Shown here one piece after another: positions 7,635 to 15,723 of a stretch of DNA of 16,652 nt. Positions within the stretch are counted from its first letter, which is position 1, and each line of letters starts with the position of its first letter. The DNA is from an uncultured Eubacteriales bacterium (lineage in GTDB: Bacteria; Bacillota; Clostridia; Oscillospirales; CAG-272), in assembly GCA_934378145.1 (NCBI GenBank), contig CAKXXW010000038.1:1-16652 (forward strand), read 5' to 3'. Made by a program: the position numbers and the translations under genes. Under the pieces are notes generated by a model. That model did not search any database and was not told where the DNA came from. It was given only the letters and a program-made list of their open reading frames with translations.

Positions 7635-9008
7635 TTATTTGGATTTCCAATATTTCTCGACGAATTCAGGCTTGATACGCTTCATCTCGCTCTTCGGAAG
7701 GATCGAGAGAAGCTCCCAGCCGAGGTCGAGCGTCTGCTCGATCGTGCGGTTCTCATAGAAGCCCTGATTGATATATCTCTCTTCAAAGGCATCGGCAAAC
7801 TTCGCATAAAGTCTGTCGATAGGTGTCAGCGCCGCCTCTCCGAGAACGACCATAAGCTCCTTCGCCTCTTTACCTCTCGCGTAGCTCGAGAAGAGCTGGT
7901 TCATAACTCCCGAATGATCCTCACGCGTTCTTCCCTTTCCGATACCCTTGTCCTTCAGACGCGAAAGCGACGGAAGCACATCGACCGGCGGCAGATAGCC
8001 CTTTCTGTACATATCGCGCGAAAGGATTATCTGACCCTCGGTGATATAACCCGTAAGGTCAGGTATAGGATGCGTTTTGTCATCCTCGGGCATGGTCAGG
8101 ATCGGGATCATCGTGATCGAGCCTTCGCTGCCCATCTTCCGTCCGGCTCTCTCATACATCGTCGCAAGGTCGGTGTACAGGTAGCCGGGGTAGCCGCGGC
8201 GACCCGGAACTTCTTTACGCGCCGCGGAAACTTCACGCAGAGCCTCGGCATAGTTCGTGATGTCGGTGATGATGACAAGAACATGCATATTGAGGTCAAA
8301 AGCAAGATATTCCGCCGCCGTAAGTGCCATACGGGGCGTTGCGATACGCTCGATAGCCGAGTCGGAAGCAAGGTTTATGAATAGTACCGTTCTGTCTATC
8401 GCTCCGGTCTTCTTGAAGTCCGAAATGAAGAAGTCGGCTTCCTCAAAAGTTATACCCACCGCCGCGAAAACGACGGCGAATTTTTCGTTGGTGCCGAGGA
8501 CCTTTGCCTGTCTCGCTATCTGTGCGGCAAGGTTCGCGTGCGGAAGTCCGGATCCCGAGAATATCGGGAGCTTCTGTCCCCTGACAAGGGTATTGAGTCC
8601 GTCGATCGTGGAAACTCCGGTCTGAATGAACTCGGACGGATAGTATCTCGCCGCCGGATTTATAGGCGTGCCGTTGATATTGAGCGATTTTTCGGGGATC
8701 AGTCTGACTCCGCCGTCGATAGGCTCGCCCATACCGTTGAAGACTCTTCCGAGCATATTCGGGGAAACGGGAAGCTCTACTCCGTGGCCGACGAATCTCA
8801 CCTTACTTGTCGAAAGGTTGAGTCCCGCCGCGTTGTCGAAGAGCTGGACGAGGACATTTCTTCCGTTGACCTCAAGGACACGGCAACGCCTGACCTCTCC
8901 GTTTTCAAGCTCTATCTCGCCAAGCTCGTCATATTTGACTCCCTCGACCTGTCTCACGAGCATAAGAGGTCCGGCGACTTCCTCGATGGTTCTGTATTCT
9001 CTCATCAT
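7635..9008 (-). CDS. ntpB: V-type ATPase subunit B (regulatory nucleotide-binding head subunit)
   Basis: Non-catalytic partner of subunit A in the A3B3 hexamer. 457 aa, one residue shorter than E. hirae NtpB as I recall it. The P-loop is degenerate (SGSGLPHA, 151-158, no Lys-Thr pair), as expected for B subunits. The arginine finger that completes the catalytic site on A is Arg350, in LPSLSRLKDKGIG, the same number as in E. hirae. RRGYPGYLYTDLATMYERAGR (about 270-290) is the typical family block. Two ATGs in a row (9006-9008 and 9003-9005) are possible starts. AGGAG lies 12 nt before the first, so the first is taken, though that spacing is long. The gene starts 9 nt after the subunit A stop. 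Confidence 0.97.
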   Translation of the reverse strand: MMREYRTIEEVAGPLMLVRQVEGVKYDELGEIELENGEVRRCRVLEVNGRNVLVQLFDNAAGLNLSTSKVRFVGHGVELPVSPNMLGRVFNGMGEPIDGGVRLIPEKSLNINGTPINPAARYYPSEFIQTGVSTIDGLNTLVRGQKLPIFSGSGLPHANLAAQIARQAKVLGTNEKFAVVFAAVGITFEEADFFISDFKKTGAIDRTVLFINLASDSAIERIATPRMALTAAEYLAFDLNMHVLVIITDITNYAEALREVSAARKEVPGRRGYPGYLYTDLATMYERAGRKMGSEGSITMIPILTMPEDDKTHPIPDLTGYITEGQIILSRDMYRKGYLPPVDVLPSLSRLKDKGIGKGRTREDHSGVMNQLFSSYARGKEAKELMVVLGEAALTPIDRLYAKFADAFEERYINQGFYENRTIEQTLDLGWELLSILPKSEMKRIKPEFVEKYWKSK

Positions 9009-9017
9009 AAAGCGTCA

Positions 9018-10790
9018 TCACTCCTTTGCTTCGGCGACCAGCGCATCAAGCTGGCTCTCGATCTCTTTCTTTATCTTTTCAAATTCGGCTTTGTAGTTTT
9101 CGTAAACGACCGATTTCGCTCTGCCTATCTTCTCTCTCACGGGCAGCTCGGACACCGACTGTATGTCGGCTCCCTCTGCGATCGCGGCTTCGGCTTTATC
9201 CTTGAAGAAGAATATCAGGTCAAGGAGGTCGCTCTGCTTGTCAAGCTGGGTATATCCGTCAACAAGGTCGAACATATCCTGCTGCAGATAGTCCTCACGA
9301 AGCGATCTCGCCACCTCAAGAGTCAGTCTGTCCTCCGACGACAGTGCATCGACACCTACGAGCTTCACGATCTCGTCAAGCTCGCTCTCCTTCTGAAGTA
9401 TCTTCAGGCAGAGCGTCGCCTTGTCGTTCCAATCGCGCGAGACATTACCGACAAACCACGGCGCGAGCCTGTCGCGGTAGAGCGAGTAGGAATTCAGCCA
9501 GTTTATCGCCGGGAAGTGCCTCTTGTAGGCAAGGGACGAATCAAGGCCCCAGAAGACCTTGACTATACGCAGAGTCGCCTGCGATACCGGCTCGGAAATA
9601 TCACCGCCCTGCGGCGATACCGCACCGATAGCCGAAAGTGCGCCTATCCTCTTGTCCGAGCCGAGGCAGACGACCTTACCGGCTCTCTCGTAGAACTGCG
9701 CAAGCCTTGAGGTCAGGTAGGCGGGATAGCCCTCCTCACCGGGCATCTCCTCAAGTCGTCCCGACATCTCACGGAGAGCCTCCGCCCAGCGCGAAGTCGA
9801 GTCGGCTATGATTGCGACCGAATATCCCATGTCGCGGAAGTATTCGGCGATCGTGATACCGGTATAGACCGACGCTTCACGCGCGGCGACCGGCATATCG
9901 GAGGTGTTTGCGATAAGCACCGTCCGCTGCATAAGCGACTTCCCTGTCTTGGGGTCGGTCAGCTCGGGGAATTCGCGGAGAACATCGGTCATCTCGTTTC
10001 CGCGCTCGCCACAGCCTATATAAATGACTATATCAACATTGCTCCATTTTGCGAGCTGATGCTGAACGACGGTCTTGCCCGAGCCGAAAGGCCCCGGGAT
10101 ACACGCCGTACCTCCCTTCGAGATTGGGAAAAGGGTATCTATCGAACGGATACCCGTTATCATCGGATCCTCGGGTGCGAGCTTTACGGCGTAAGGACGC
10201 GCGACACGCACGGGCCACTTCTGCATAAGTGTGATATCCGTGATGGTTCCGTCGGGATATTTGATCTTTCCTATCCTGTCGTCTATATGATAGTCACCCG
10301 ACTTTATCTCGATGATCGTTCCCGACACACGCGGCGGAACGATTATCTTATGACTTACGACCTCGGTCTCCTGTACCGTGCCGTAGACATCTCCGGGTTC
10401 GACCTTGTCTCCGAATTTCAGAGTCGTCTCAAAGTGCCATATCTTATTTCTGTCAAGTGCGGGTTCGTCAACACCGCGGGGAAGGTTCGAGCCGTGTCTC
10501 TCGCGTATGACCTCAAGCGGACGCTGGATGCCGTCATATATGTTCTGAAGCAGTCCGGGTCCGAGTTCTACCGAAAGCGGCGCGCCCGTCGATATGACGG
10601 TATCCCCTCTTCCGAGTCCCGCAGTCTCCTCATAGACCTGTATCGAGGCGCGGTCGCCGTGCATTTCGATTATCTCGCCGATAAGTCTCTCGCGTCCGAC
10701 GCGGACAACATCGAACATATTGGCTTCCTTCATTCCCTCGGCGATAACGAGAGGTCCGGACACCTTAACAATTTTTCCTTCTACAGCCAT
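9018..10790 (-). CDS. ntpA: V-type ATPase subunit A (catalytic head subunit)
   Basis: Catalytic ATP-binding subunit of the rotary ATPase, cytoplasmic face, three copies per enzyme. 590 aa, the normal length, with no intein. Walker A is GPFGSGKT (233-240); the catalytic glutamate is in GCGERGNEM (Glu262, Arg263); Walker B ends at Asp330 in VAIIADSTSRWAEALRE. The 'bulge' non-homologous region that separates A from F-type beta subunits is present at ~110-200. The frame stays open to 10844, but the start chosen is the ATG at 10788-10790: GGAGG lies 5 nt before it, and MAVEGKIVKVSGPLV is the typical N-terminus. It starts 13 nt after the subunit F stop and is followed by B after 9 nt. Confidence 0.98.
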   Translation of the reverse strand: MAVEGKIVKVSGPLVIAEGMKEANMFDVVRVGRERLIGEIIEMHGDRASIQVYEETAGLGRGDTVISTGAPLSVELGPGLLQNIYDGIQRPLEVIRERHGSNLPRGVDEPALDRNKIWHFETTLKFGDKVEPGDVYGTVQETEVVSHKIIVPPRVSGTIIEIKSGDYHIDDRIGKIKYPDGTITDITLMQKWPVRVARPYAVKLAPEDPMITGIRSIDTLFPISKGGTACIPGPFGSGKTVVQHQLAKWSNVDIVIYIGCGERGNEMTDVLREFPELTDPKTGKSLMQRTVLIANTSDMPVAAREASVYTGITIAEYFRDMGYSVAIIADSTSRWAEALREMSGRLEEMPGEEGYPAYLTSRLAQFYERAGKVVCLGSDKRIGALSAIGAVSPQGGDISEPVSQATLRIVKVFWGLDSSLAYKRHFPAINWLNSYSLYRDRLAPWFVGNVSRDWNDKATLCLKILQKESELDEIVKLVGVDALSSEDRLTLEVARSLREDYLQQDMFDLVDGYTQLDKQSDLLDLIFFFKDKAEAAIAEGADIQSVSELPVREKIGRAKSVVYENYKAEFEKIKKEIESQLDALVAEAKE

Positions 10791-10803
10791 TATAGCCTCC
10801 AAA

Positions 10804-11124
10804 TCATTCCTTGAAAAGTATGTCTGCTCCGACGGCACGCTCAACGGAGCTCCGGATATTGTTCATACCGAAGCCGTCCGAGCCTGCGCGTCCCGGTATC
10901 GACACGATCGCGGGGAGCGGATCATCCTTGTATTTCGCCGTTTCGGCGGTAAGCTGCTCGGCGTAATTTTCCACGAGGAATATCACGGCAAAGCTGCCGT
11001 CCTTCACGAGCCTGTGAAGTATCTTTCCCGCCTCCGCAGCGTCGGGCGCCTCGTAGGTCGAAAACCCGAGCGCCATATATCCGAGAACGCTGTCGCGGTC
11101 GCCTATTATCGCTATCTTATACAT
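10804..11124 (-). CDS. ntpG: V-type ATPase subunit F (central stalk; NtpG in E. hirae)
   Basis: Small Rossmann-like subunit (106 aa) that binds subunit D in the rotor and can modulate ATPase activity. Family motifs: IGDRDSVLGYMALG (7-20), PAIVSIPG (71-78), IRSSVERAVGADIL (90-103). The ATG at 11122-11124 overlaps the end of subunit C by 8 nt. A GTG three codons upstream, with GGAAAGG 4 nt before it, is an alternative start and would add three residues. The letters F and G are used differently between the E. hirae ntp names and the generic V-ATPase names. Confidence 0.93.
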   Translation of the reverse strand: MYKIAIIGDRDSVLGYMALGFSTYEAPDAAEAGKILHRLVKDGSFAVIFLVENYAEQLTAETAKYKDDPLPAIVSIPGRAGSDGFGMNNIRSSVERAVGADILFKE

Positions 11125-12118
11125 AACAGTCACGCAGCCTTTCCCTGATCCTGTCCTCGGACAGTCCCGCGTCCTTGCCGGCAAGGATTATCCTCACATT
11201 CTTTATCTCGTTCTCGAGTGCAAGGATGTAGGACACGGGTACTTCTATTCCCATAGTGACTTTCTTTCCGGTCTCCGAGAAGCGCAGGCGACAGTTGTCG
11301 CAGGTCCTCTCCGCGACCTCAAGATCGCACCCGGGGCGGCATTTGTCGGTGATATAGGGATACTTCTTGCCGATAAGGGCGAAAAGCGCATCCTCGCCCG
11401 ACCGGAAAGCCTTCAGAAAGTCTTCCCTTCCGATGCTTCCGCCGTCGACGAGCGCCGCGGGGACAAGGGTTTCACCGTAGGCACCGCACCTCATCCGCAG
11501 GACTCTCAGACATATCATAAAGTCCGTGAGATCAGCCGACGCGGCGCAGTATTTCGTTATAAAAGGGATTCTGTATTCCTTCGCACAGGCGGCAATATCA
11601 AGAAAGCACGCCCGGTCAAGGATAAAGTCTATGCTCTGCGGATTTCCGGTCTTCTTAAAGGCATATATCGCCTCCTCGGCTGCCTTCGCCATATTTTCGG
11701 GCAGTGCCGAAAAATCGCGCTTGGCACATGCGTCGGCAACGGTCGCCGCCGACACGCTTCCGGTGTCAAAGAGCATCGGAGACGGATCGATCCCGCGGAA
11801 TCCGCACTTTATCGCCGCCTTTATATTGTTGCAGTCGTAGGGGTATTCAAAGACCTTCACGACTCCGGGATGCGGCAATCCCGATTTTACCGCGTCAAGT
11901 CCCGCCTTGAGCGCCGCAAGCAGCGTGTCCTCGCATGAGGCGGCAGTGACCCTGCCCTTCTGCGAAAATCCGTTCTCGCGCAGCACGGCGAAGGCATCGT
12001 CCGAATTTTCGGACGCAAGCATCCTTTCAAGCTGCGCACGGCTGACGAGTCCCGACTCAAGCGACCTGACCTTTGCGGAAACAAACGCGTATTCGGTTTC
12101 GGAATAACGGACCGCCAT
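11117..12118 (-). CDS. ntpC: V-type ATPase subunit C (rotor-to-ring connector, subunit d homologue)
   Basis: Funnel-shaped, mostly helical subunit (333 aa) that sits on the K ring and couples it to the D/F shaft. It matches the AC39/subunit d family in length and pattern: YSETEYAFVSAKVRSLESGL at residues 5-24, three repeated helical sub-domains with motifs such as HPGVVKVFEYPYDCNNIK, then ENEIKNVRIILAGKDAGLSED near the C-terminus, which is the most conserved block. It carries seven or more cysteines, more than usual. The start is the ATG at 12116-12118, with AAAGG upstream at a loose 11-nt spacing. It lies 35 nt after subunit E and overlaps F by 8 nt. Confidence 0.92.
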   Translation of the reverse strand: MAVRYSETEYAFVSAKVRSLESGLVSRAQLERMLASENSDDAFAVLRENGFSQKGRVTAASCEDTLLAALKAGLDAVKSGLPHPGVVKVFEYPYDCNNIKAAIKCGFRGIDPSPMLFDTGSVSAATVADACAKRDFSALPENMAKAAEEAIYAFKKTGNPQSIDFILDRACFLDIAACAKEYRIPFITKYCAASADLTDFMICLRVLRMRCGAYGETLVPAALVDGGSIGREDFLKAFRSGEDALFALIGKKYPYITDKCRPGCDLEVAERTCDNCRLRFSETGKKVTMGIEVPVSYILALENEIKNVRIILAGKDAGLSEDRIRERLRDCYV

Positions 12119-12153
12119 GGTTCATTCCGCCTTTCTCTTTAAGTTTGTAAGCG

Positions 12154-12831
12154 TCACGGCGCGACCTTGAAAAGTATGCCGTAGACCTCGCCCTCAAGCG
12201 TCTCGCGCAGGCGTGAGAAGAGCATCGAGAGCGAGCAGTTGACCTCGACATCCCCGTATTTCAGAATAAGTCCGCCGTCGATCGGCGCGGTGTTTTCGGA
12301 GAGCCTGAGCTTTTTCACGGTTTCGGGACTTATCTTTCCGGCAACTGCTACCGCAGTCTCGGCAATGAGTGCCTGTCCGTGAGCCTTGAAGTCAGCCTGA
12401 TTCAGTATGACATCATAGCTCTCGGCAGCGCAAAGCTCGTCGGGGCCGTAGTTTTTCAGCTCGTCCTCCTCGGCTCTGACCTGAGCCGTAAGTACCGACG
12501 AAAGTATATCGACGAGCAGCTTCCGGTAATCCTCCGTCGACATGGCGCGTATATCGTTCATTGCGTGCGAAAACGCCTCGTCAACGAGGGCACTGCGTTC
12601 GGCAAGCACGACATTGCGCTTTTCTATGGCGACCGAGGATTTTATTCTTGCGATCTTTGAAGAAGCCTCACGCTCGGCGTCGGCGAGCATCGAATCCCGA
12701 AGAGCCTTTGCCCGCGCCGTGTAATCGGCGTCGATCGAGGCGCACTCCGCCTTTGCGGCTTCGAGCTTCGCGTCGGCGTCCGCTCTCGCGTCGTCGGTCA
12801 GCTTTTTCGTGATCTTATCGAGTCCTGTCAT
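12154..12831 (-). CDS. ntpE: V-type ATPase subunit E (peripheral stalk)
   Basis: Peripheral-stalk subunit (225 aa) that pairs with G/H and holds the A3B3 head against subunit I. The first ~110 residues are Ala/Glu/Lys-rich coiled coil; the globular C-terminal head has the family signature IDGGLILKYGDVEVNCSL (184-201), then SRLRETLEGEVYGILF. The frame is open to 12921, but that extension overlaps subunit K and is Ser/Arg-rich. The ATG at 12829-12831 is chosen; it lies 4 nt after the K stop. No good ribosome binding site is seen before it (only GGTGG, 12 nt away), so translation is probably coupled to that of K. Confidence 0.92.
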   Translation of the reverse strand: MTGLDKITKKLTDDARADADAKLEAAKAECASIDADYTARAKALRDSMLADAEREASSKIARIKSSVAIEKRNVVLAERSALVDEAFSHAMNDIRAMSTEDYRKLLVDILSSVLTAQVRAEEDELKNYGPDELCAAESYDVILNQADFKAHGQALIAETAVAVAGKISPETVKKLRLSENTAPIDGGLILKYGDVEVNCSLSMLFSRLRETLEGEVYGILFKVAP

Positions 12832-12835
12832 TTTA

Positions 12836-13354
12836 TCAGGCAGCCACCGTAAGAGCTTCGGGCATGAAGAGGATGAACAGGACCGAAACGAGAAGAGCAA
12901 GTATCGCGTAGGTCTCGACAAGTGCCGTCGAGGTTACGGCTTTACCCGAAGCCTCGGGATGCTTTGCGACCATATTGATACCGGCAACGGCGGTCTTGCC
13001 CTGCTTTATAGCGGAAATATAGCCGACGACAGCCATAGGCAGGCAGGCGGCGAAGAGATAGAGTCCGCCGTTGAGGGTCAGCGAATAGCCTCCGCCGATG
13101 ATACCCGTCTTTATCATTACCATGAAGGCAACGACGAAACCGTAAATACCCTGCGTTGCGGGAAGAATGTTCAGAACGAGCGCTTTACCGAATTTCGAGG
13201 GATCCTCGGACATAAGTCCGGCGACAGCTTCGCCGCAGAATCCGACTGCCTTCGCGCTTCCCCAACCGGGAAGAATGACCGCAAGAGCCGCACCGAGTAC
13301 CGCAAGAGATGCCGGCTGAAAAAGAATGTTCGTTACGAATTCCCAAATGTTCAT
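12836..13354 (-). CDS. ntpK: V-type ATPase subunit K (membrane rotor ring, probably Na+-binding)
   Basis: Proteolipid that forms the rotating ion-carrying ring in the membrane. 172 aa with four helices from a duplicated hairpin (about 12-36, 57-82, 94-118, 140-165). The ion site matches E. hirae NtpK residue for residue: Leu64, Thr67, Gln68 and Tyr71 in ILPATQGIYG; Gln118 in SAIKQGK; and the essential Glu147 in ALVETYAILAL. These correspond to E. hirae Leu61, Thr64, Gln65, Tyr68, Gln110 and Glu139 with constant offsets of 3 and 8, which points to Na+ coupling. It has the best ribosome binding site of the operon (AAGGAG, 9-nt spacer), behind a 23-nt run of pure A/T. This fits a subunit needed in about ten copies per enzyme. 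Confidence 0.96.
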   Translation of the reverse strand: MNIWEFVTNILFQPASLAVLGAALAVILPGWGSAKAVGFCGEAVAGLMSEDPSKFGKALVLNILPATQGIYGFVVAFMVMIKTGIIGGGYSLTLNGGLYLFAACLPMAVVGYISAIKQGKTAVAGINMVAKHPEASGKAVTSTALVETYAILALLVSVLFILFMPEALTVAA

Positions 13355-13363
13355 TTTGTTAGT

Positions 13364-13390
13364 CTCCTTAAATTATATAAATATTTTTTT
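13364..13390 (-). promoter_or_regulatory. A/U-rich translation enhancer plus strong RBS of subunit K
   Basis: In the 47-nt gap between the I and K genes, 13368-13390 is 23 consecutive A/T bases, which directly abut and overlap AAGGAG (13364-13369), 9 nt from the ATG. All other gaps in the operon are shorter and G+C-richer. An unstructured A/U-rich leader before the c-ring gene is a known way to raise its translation in E. coli atpE; the same role here is inference. Confidence 0.55.
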
Positions 13391-13401
13391 GATTACCTGA
13401 T

Positions 13402-15330
13402 TTACTCGTCACCGATCTCGGTGAACTCTCCGATCTCCGCGGCGGGAACGAATTCCCTTCCGCCGTCCTCGTAGAATTTACCGAAGAACTCGATATACTG
13501 GAGCCTGCTCGTATGCACGAAAGCACCGAGCGCATTGAGTGCGATGTTTATCGGATGTCCGACAAGTCCCACGGCGATAAGAAGCACCCAGCCCGCGACC
13601 GTGTTGCCCGGCATCGTTCCGATGATGTTGAGGACCATCGCTATGATGCTCGAAGCAAGTCCGAGCGCGAGAAGTCTTGAATACGACAGAAGGTCGGAGC
13701 AGTAATTTATCAGCCCGTAAAGGCTTAAAAATCCCTTGACCGGCTTCATCAGCCAATTCTTCTCTTTTCTGCCGCCGGTAAGGATTATCGCGAGCGCCGC
13801 ACCGACGAGCACCCATATTCCCACGTTCGGGACGAGCGCTGCGAGAGCGACAGAGCCGAAAAGCACCCACCAGAGTCCTATATCGAGTATCGCGTCAAGC
13901 ACATGACCCTCTTTGCAGAGGATGTAGAACTTCACCGCCATACCGGCGATAAGGTGCGCCGCACCGACTCCGAGGCTTACGATAAGGAAGCTCAGCGGGT
14001 CCGTCACGGGGTCTATCCAGAGAGCCTGCTTGAATTCCGGCGCACCGAACATCTTCGTTGCGATCTCATAGGGCAGATCTCCGAAGAAGCCTCCGAAGAG
14101 GATACCCATAATAACGCACGACACCCCGCACCAGCCGAACATCGTGATGCTCTTTTTGAGCTTACCCTTTATCTTCAGTGCCGGAACTCCGACGAAGGCG
14201 GCGAAAATGAAGAGCAGTCCGTAGCCCGCATCGGCGAACATCATGCCGAAGAGTATGCAGAAGAATATCGCCATTATGAAGGTCGGATCGTAGCTTCCGT
14301 ATTTCGGATAGGAGTACATTCCGACGACCCACTCGAAGTTTTTCGCAAAGGCGTTGTTTTTGAGCAGCACGGGAGGGTCGTCCTCTTCGACCGGATCCTC
14401 AAAGCCGTATGCGCAGGCAAAGCCCGAGAGGAATTTCCCGATCTGCTCCTGCTTTTCCGCGGGCGCCCAGCCGGTAAGGTAGTTTACCGAACCCGCCGAG
14501 AGCATCTTCTCGCGGTTGCGGAAGGTCTCAAGCACCGTGCTTTCAAGGTCGCAAAGGATCCTCAGATTGTCTATCTCAAGAGCGAGCGCCCGAAGCTCCT
14601 CGGTGAGCTTTTCCTTCTCTTTGCCGAGCCGTGACAGCTTCGATCCGTTCTCGCGAAGGAGCGCGGAGGCGGTCTTCGGTGATCCCGGCAGTGCGGCTTT
14701 CACAAAGCCGACCGAGGCGAGCAGCTTTGCCGCCGCTTCGGAATATCCGTTCAGCGAGAAAACGCCGACATAGACATTTCCGTCGCCCGAGCTTACCTCG
14801 GTGAGATATGAGAAGCACTCTCCGAGAGATTCCGACAGCGCCGCAAGATCTGTCGCCGCGGGGAGCGAGCCCCGAACGAACGAGGTCGACGCCGTTCCGC
14901 CAAAATCGAGCGGAAGAGTGTCGTCCTGCCACGGCGAGAGCGCCCGTACAAGATCCTCGCACGCCCGCGCCTCTTCCTCGGCGCGTGATGTTTCTTTAAG
15001 ATTTTCTTCGACCTTCACGACGACAGCCTGTGCGCGTTCGCGCGAGCCGTCGGAGACGAAGGCGTCCCTGTCGACCGTTATCTTCGGTTTCAGGAGCGCA
15101 AATTTTCTTACGCTGTACTTTTCGAGAGCCGCGATCGCCGCGCGTATCCGCGAGACGGATGCCTCTGCATCAGCCTTCTCACCGGGATATTCGCATGCGG
15201 GAAGCTCTTCCTTTTCGGCGTCGGCGGTGACTATCTCGATACAGCGGAGCCGCATAAGCCCCGAAACTATCGCGTCACAGTCATCCCCCGCCGCGAAAAG
15301 CGACAGCTTTTTCATGGGAGCTATTGACAT
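13402..15330 (-). CDS. ntpI: V-type ATPase subunit I (membrane stator, subunit a homologue)
   Basis: Stator that carries ions to and from the K ring and anchors the peripheral stalks. 642 aa: cytoplasmic half (1-~345) with coiled coils at ~55-125 and ~225-275, then about eight membrane helices (~350-605). The two essential arginines of the half-channels are visible: Arg552 in LLSYSRLLALGLA and Arg609 in FVHTSRLQYIEFFGKFY, followed by the usual GGREF. FADAGYGLLF (365-374) and MGILFGGFFGD are further family blocks. The ATG at 15328-15330 overlaps the end of the G/H gene by 10 nt and has GGGGGA 10 nt before it. An ATG five codons in, before KKLSLFA, is possible but has no ribosome binding site. 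Confidence 0.95.
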   Translation of the reverse strand: MSIAPMKKLSLFAAGDDCDAIVSGLMRLRCIEIVTADAEKEELPACEYPGEKADAEASVSRIRAAIAALEKYSVRKFALLKPKITVDRDAFVSDGSRERAQAVVVKVEENLKETSRAEEEARACEDLVRALSPWQDDTLPLDFGGTASTSFVRGSLPAATDLAALSESLGECFSYLTEVSSGDGNVYVGVFSLNGYSEAAAKLLASVGFVKAALPGSPKTASALLRENGSKLSRLGKEKEKLTEELRALALEIDNLRILCDLESTVLETFRNREKMLSAGSVNYLTGWAPAEKQEQIGKFLSGFACAYGFEDPVEEDDPPVLLKNNAFAKNFEWVVGMYSYPKYGSYDPTFIMAIFFCILFGMMFADAGYGLLFIFAAFVGVPALKIKGKLKKSITMFGWCGVSCVIMGILFGGFFGDLPYEIATKMFGAPEFKQALWIDPVTDPLSFLIVSLGVGAAHLIAGMAVKFYILCKEGHVLDAILDIGLWWVLFGSVALAALVPNVGIWVLVGAALAIILTGGRKEKNWLMKPVKGFLSLYGLINYCSDLLSYSRLLALGLASSIIAMVLNIIGTMPGNTVAGWVLLIAVGLVGHPINIALNALGAFVHTSRLQYIEFFGKFYEDGGREFVPAAEIGEFTEIGDE

Positions 15331-15641
15331 TGCCTGTAAATCCCCCGGATTATCTCCTCCGACGCGGCGTGCATGCGGAACTGCGCCGTGCGGCGAAGCT
15401 CCTTCGCCTCGGCACCGGCATCCTCGCGGCTCTTTTCGATGAGCCTGTCCGATTTTTCCTTAAGCTCGGCAAACATCCTGTCGATCTCGGCGCGTGTGCT
15501 TTCCTCGGTCGAGGCAAGCAGAGCCTCTCCGCTTGCCTTCGCCTCGGCTTTCATCTTTTCTGCTTTTGCGTCGGCGTCGGAACGGATCGCAACAGCCTCT
15601 GCCTCAGCCGCCTTGATCTTTTCTATGGCTTCATTCGTCAT
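15321..15641 (-). CDS. ntpF: V-type ATPase subunit G/H (peripheral stalk; NtpF in E. hirae)
   Basis: Small coiled-coil protein (106 aa) that pairs with subunit E in the peripheral stalk. Nearly all of it is charged, Ala-rich heptad sequence (e.g. EAIEKIKAAEAEAVAIRSDA), with few hydrophobics, as in the family; the length matches. It is the first gene of the operon, as ntpF is in E. hirae. The start is uncertain. The ATG at 15639-15641 is taken, but GGAGG lies 14 nt before it, which is long. A TTG at 15660-15662, with AAGGA 4 nt upstream, would add seven residues (LEVTVRE, initiated as Met). The identity rests on size, composition and position, since such coiled coils have little sequence signature. 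Confidence 0.85.
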   Translation of the reverse strand: MTNEAIEKIKAAEAEAVAIRSDADAKAEKMKAEAKASGEALLASTEESTRAEIDRMFAELKEKSDRLIEKSREDAGAEAKELRRTAQFRMHAASEEIIRGIYRQCQ

Positions 15642-15694
15642 TTCGCGTACCGTAACCTCCAAATTATCCTTTTCGGATCGTAATTATTCGGTCT

Positions 15695-15723
15695 ATTATA
15701 TCATATAAATATTGGAATTTCAA
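15695..15723 (-). promoter_or_regulatory. Sigma-70-type promoter of the V-ATPase operon
   Basis: On the minus strand, TTGAAA (15718-15723) is followed by exactly 17 nt and then TATAAT (15695-15700), with TGA directly before the -10, which makes it an extended -10 promoter. Transcription should start near 15688, leaving a leader of ~47 nt to the first ATG. The leader has a small hairpin (ATCC, loop GAAAA, GGAT; 15666-15678) that would partly cover the AAGGA in front of the alternative TTG start. The -35 overlaps the stop codon of the upstream gene (15720-15722), so there is no intergenic space to spare and no terminator between them. Confidence 0.85.

Noticed and set aside
8538..9710. 390-codon + strand frame opposite V-ATPase B and A; also 10059-10814 and 13903-14634
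   Set aside because: Each lies opposite a highly conserved ATPase gene and translates to low-complexity Arg/Asp/Leu-rich sequence. They are mirror frames of biased codon use.
9018..10790. Intein in the subunit A gene
   Set aside because: V/A-type A subunits often carry one at the P-loop, so I looked. The protein is continuous through Walker A and has normal length.
10791..10844. 18-residue upstream extension of subunit A to 10844
   Set aside because: It runs over the end of subunit F. The ATG at 10788-10790 has GGAGG at 5 nt and gives the usual family N-terminus.
12832..12921. Upstream extension of subunit E to 12921
   Set aside because: It reads through the C-terminal helix coding region of subunit K in another frame and yields Ser/Leu/Arg-rich sequence unlike any E subunit.
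13372..13377. TATAAT on the minus strand before subunit K as an internal promoter
   Set aside because: No -35 box fits at 16-18 nt (TCAGGT or similar), no TGN extension is present, and transcription would start inside the ribosome binding site. It is better explained as part of the A/U-rich leader.
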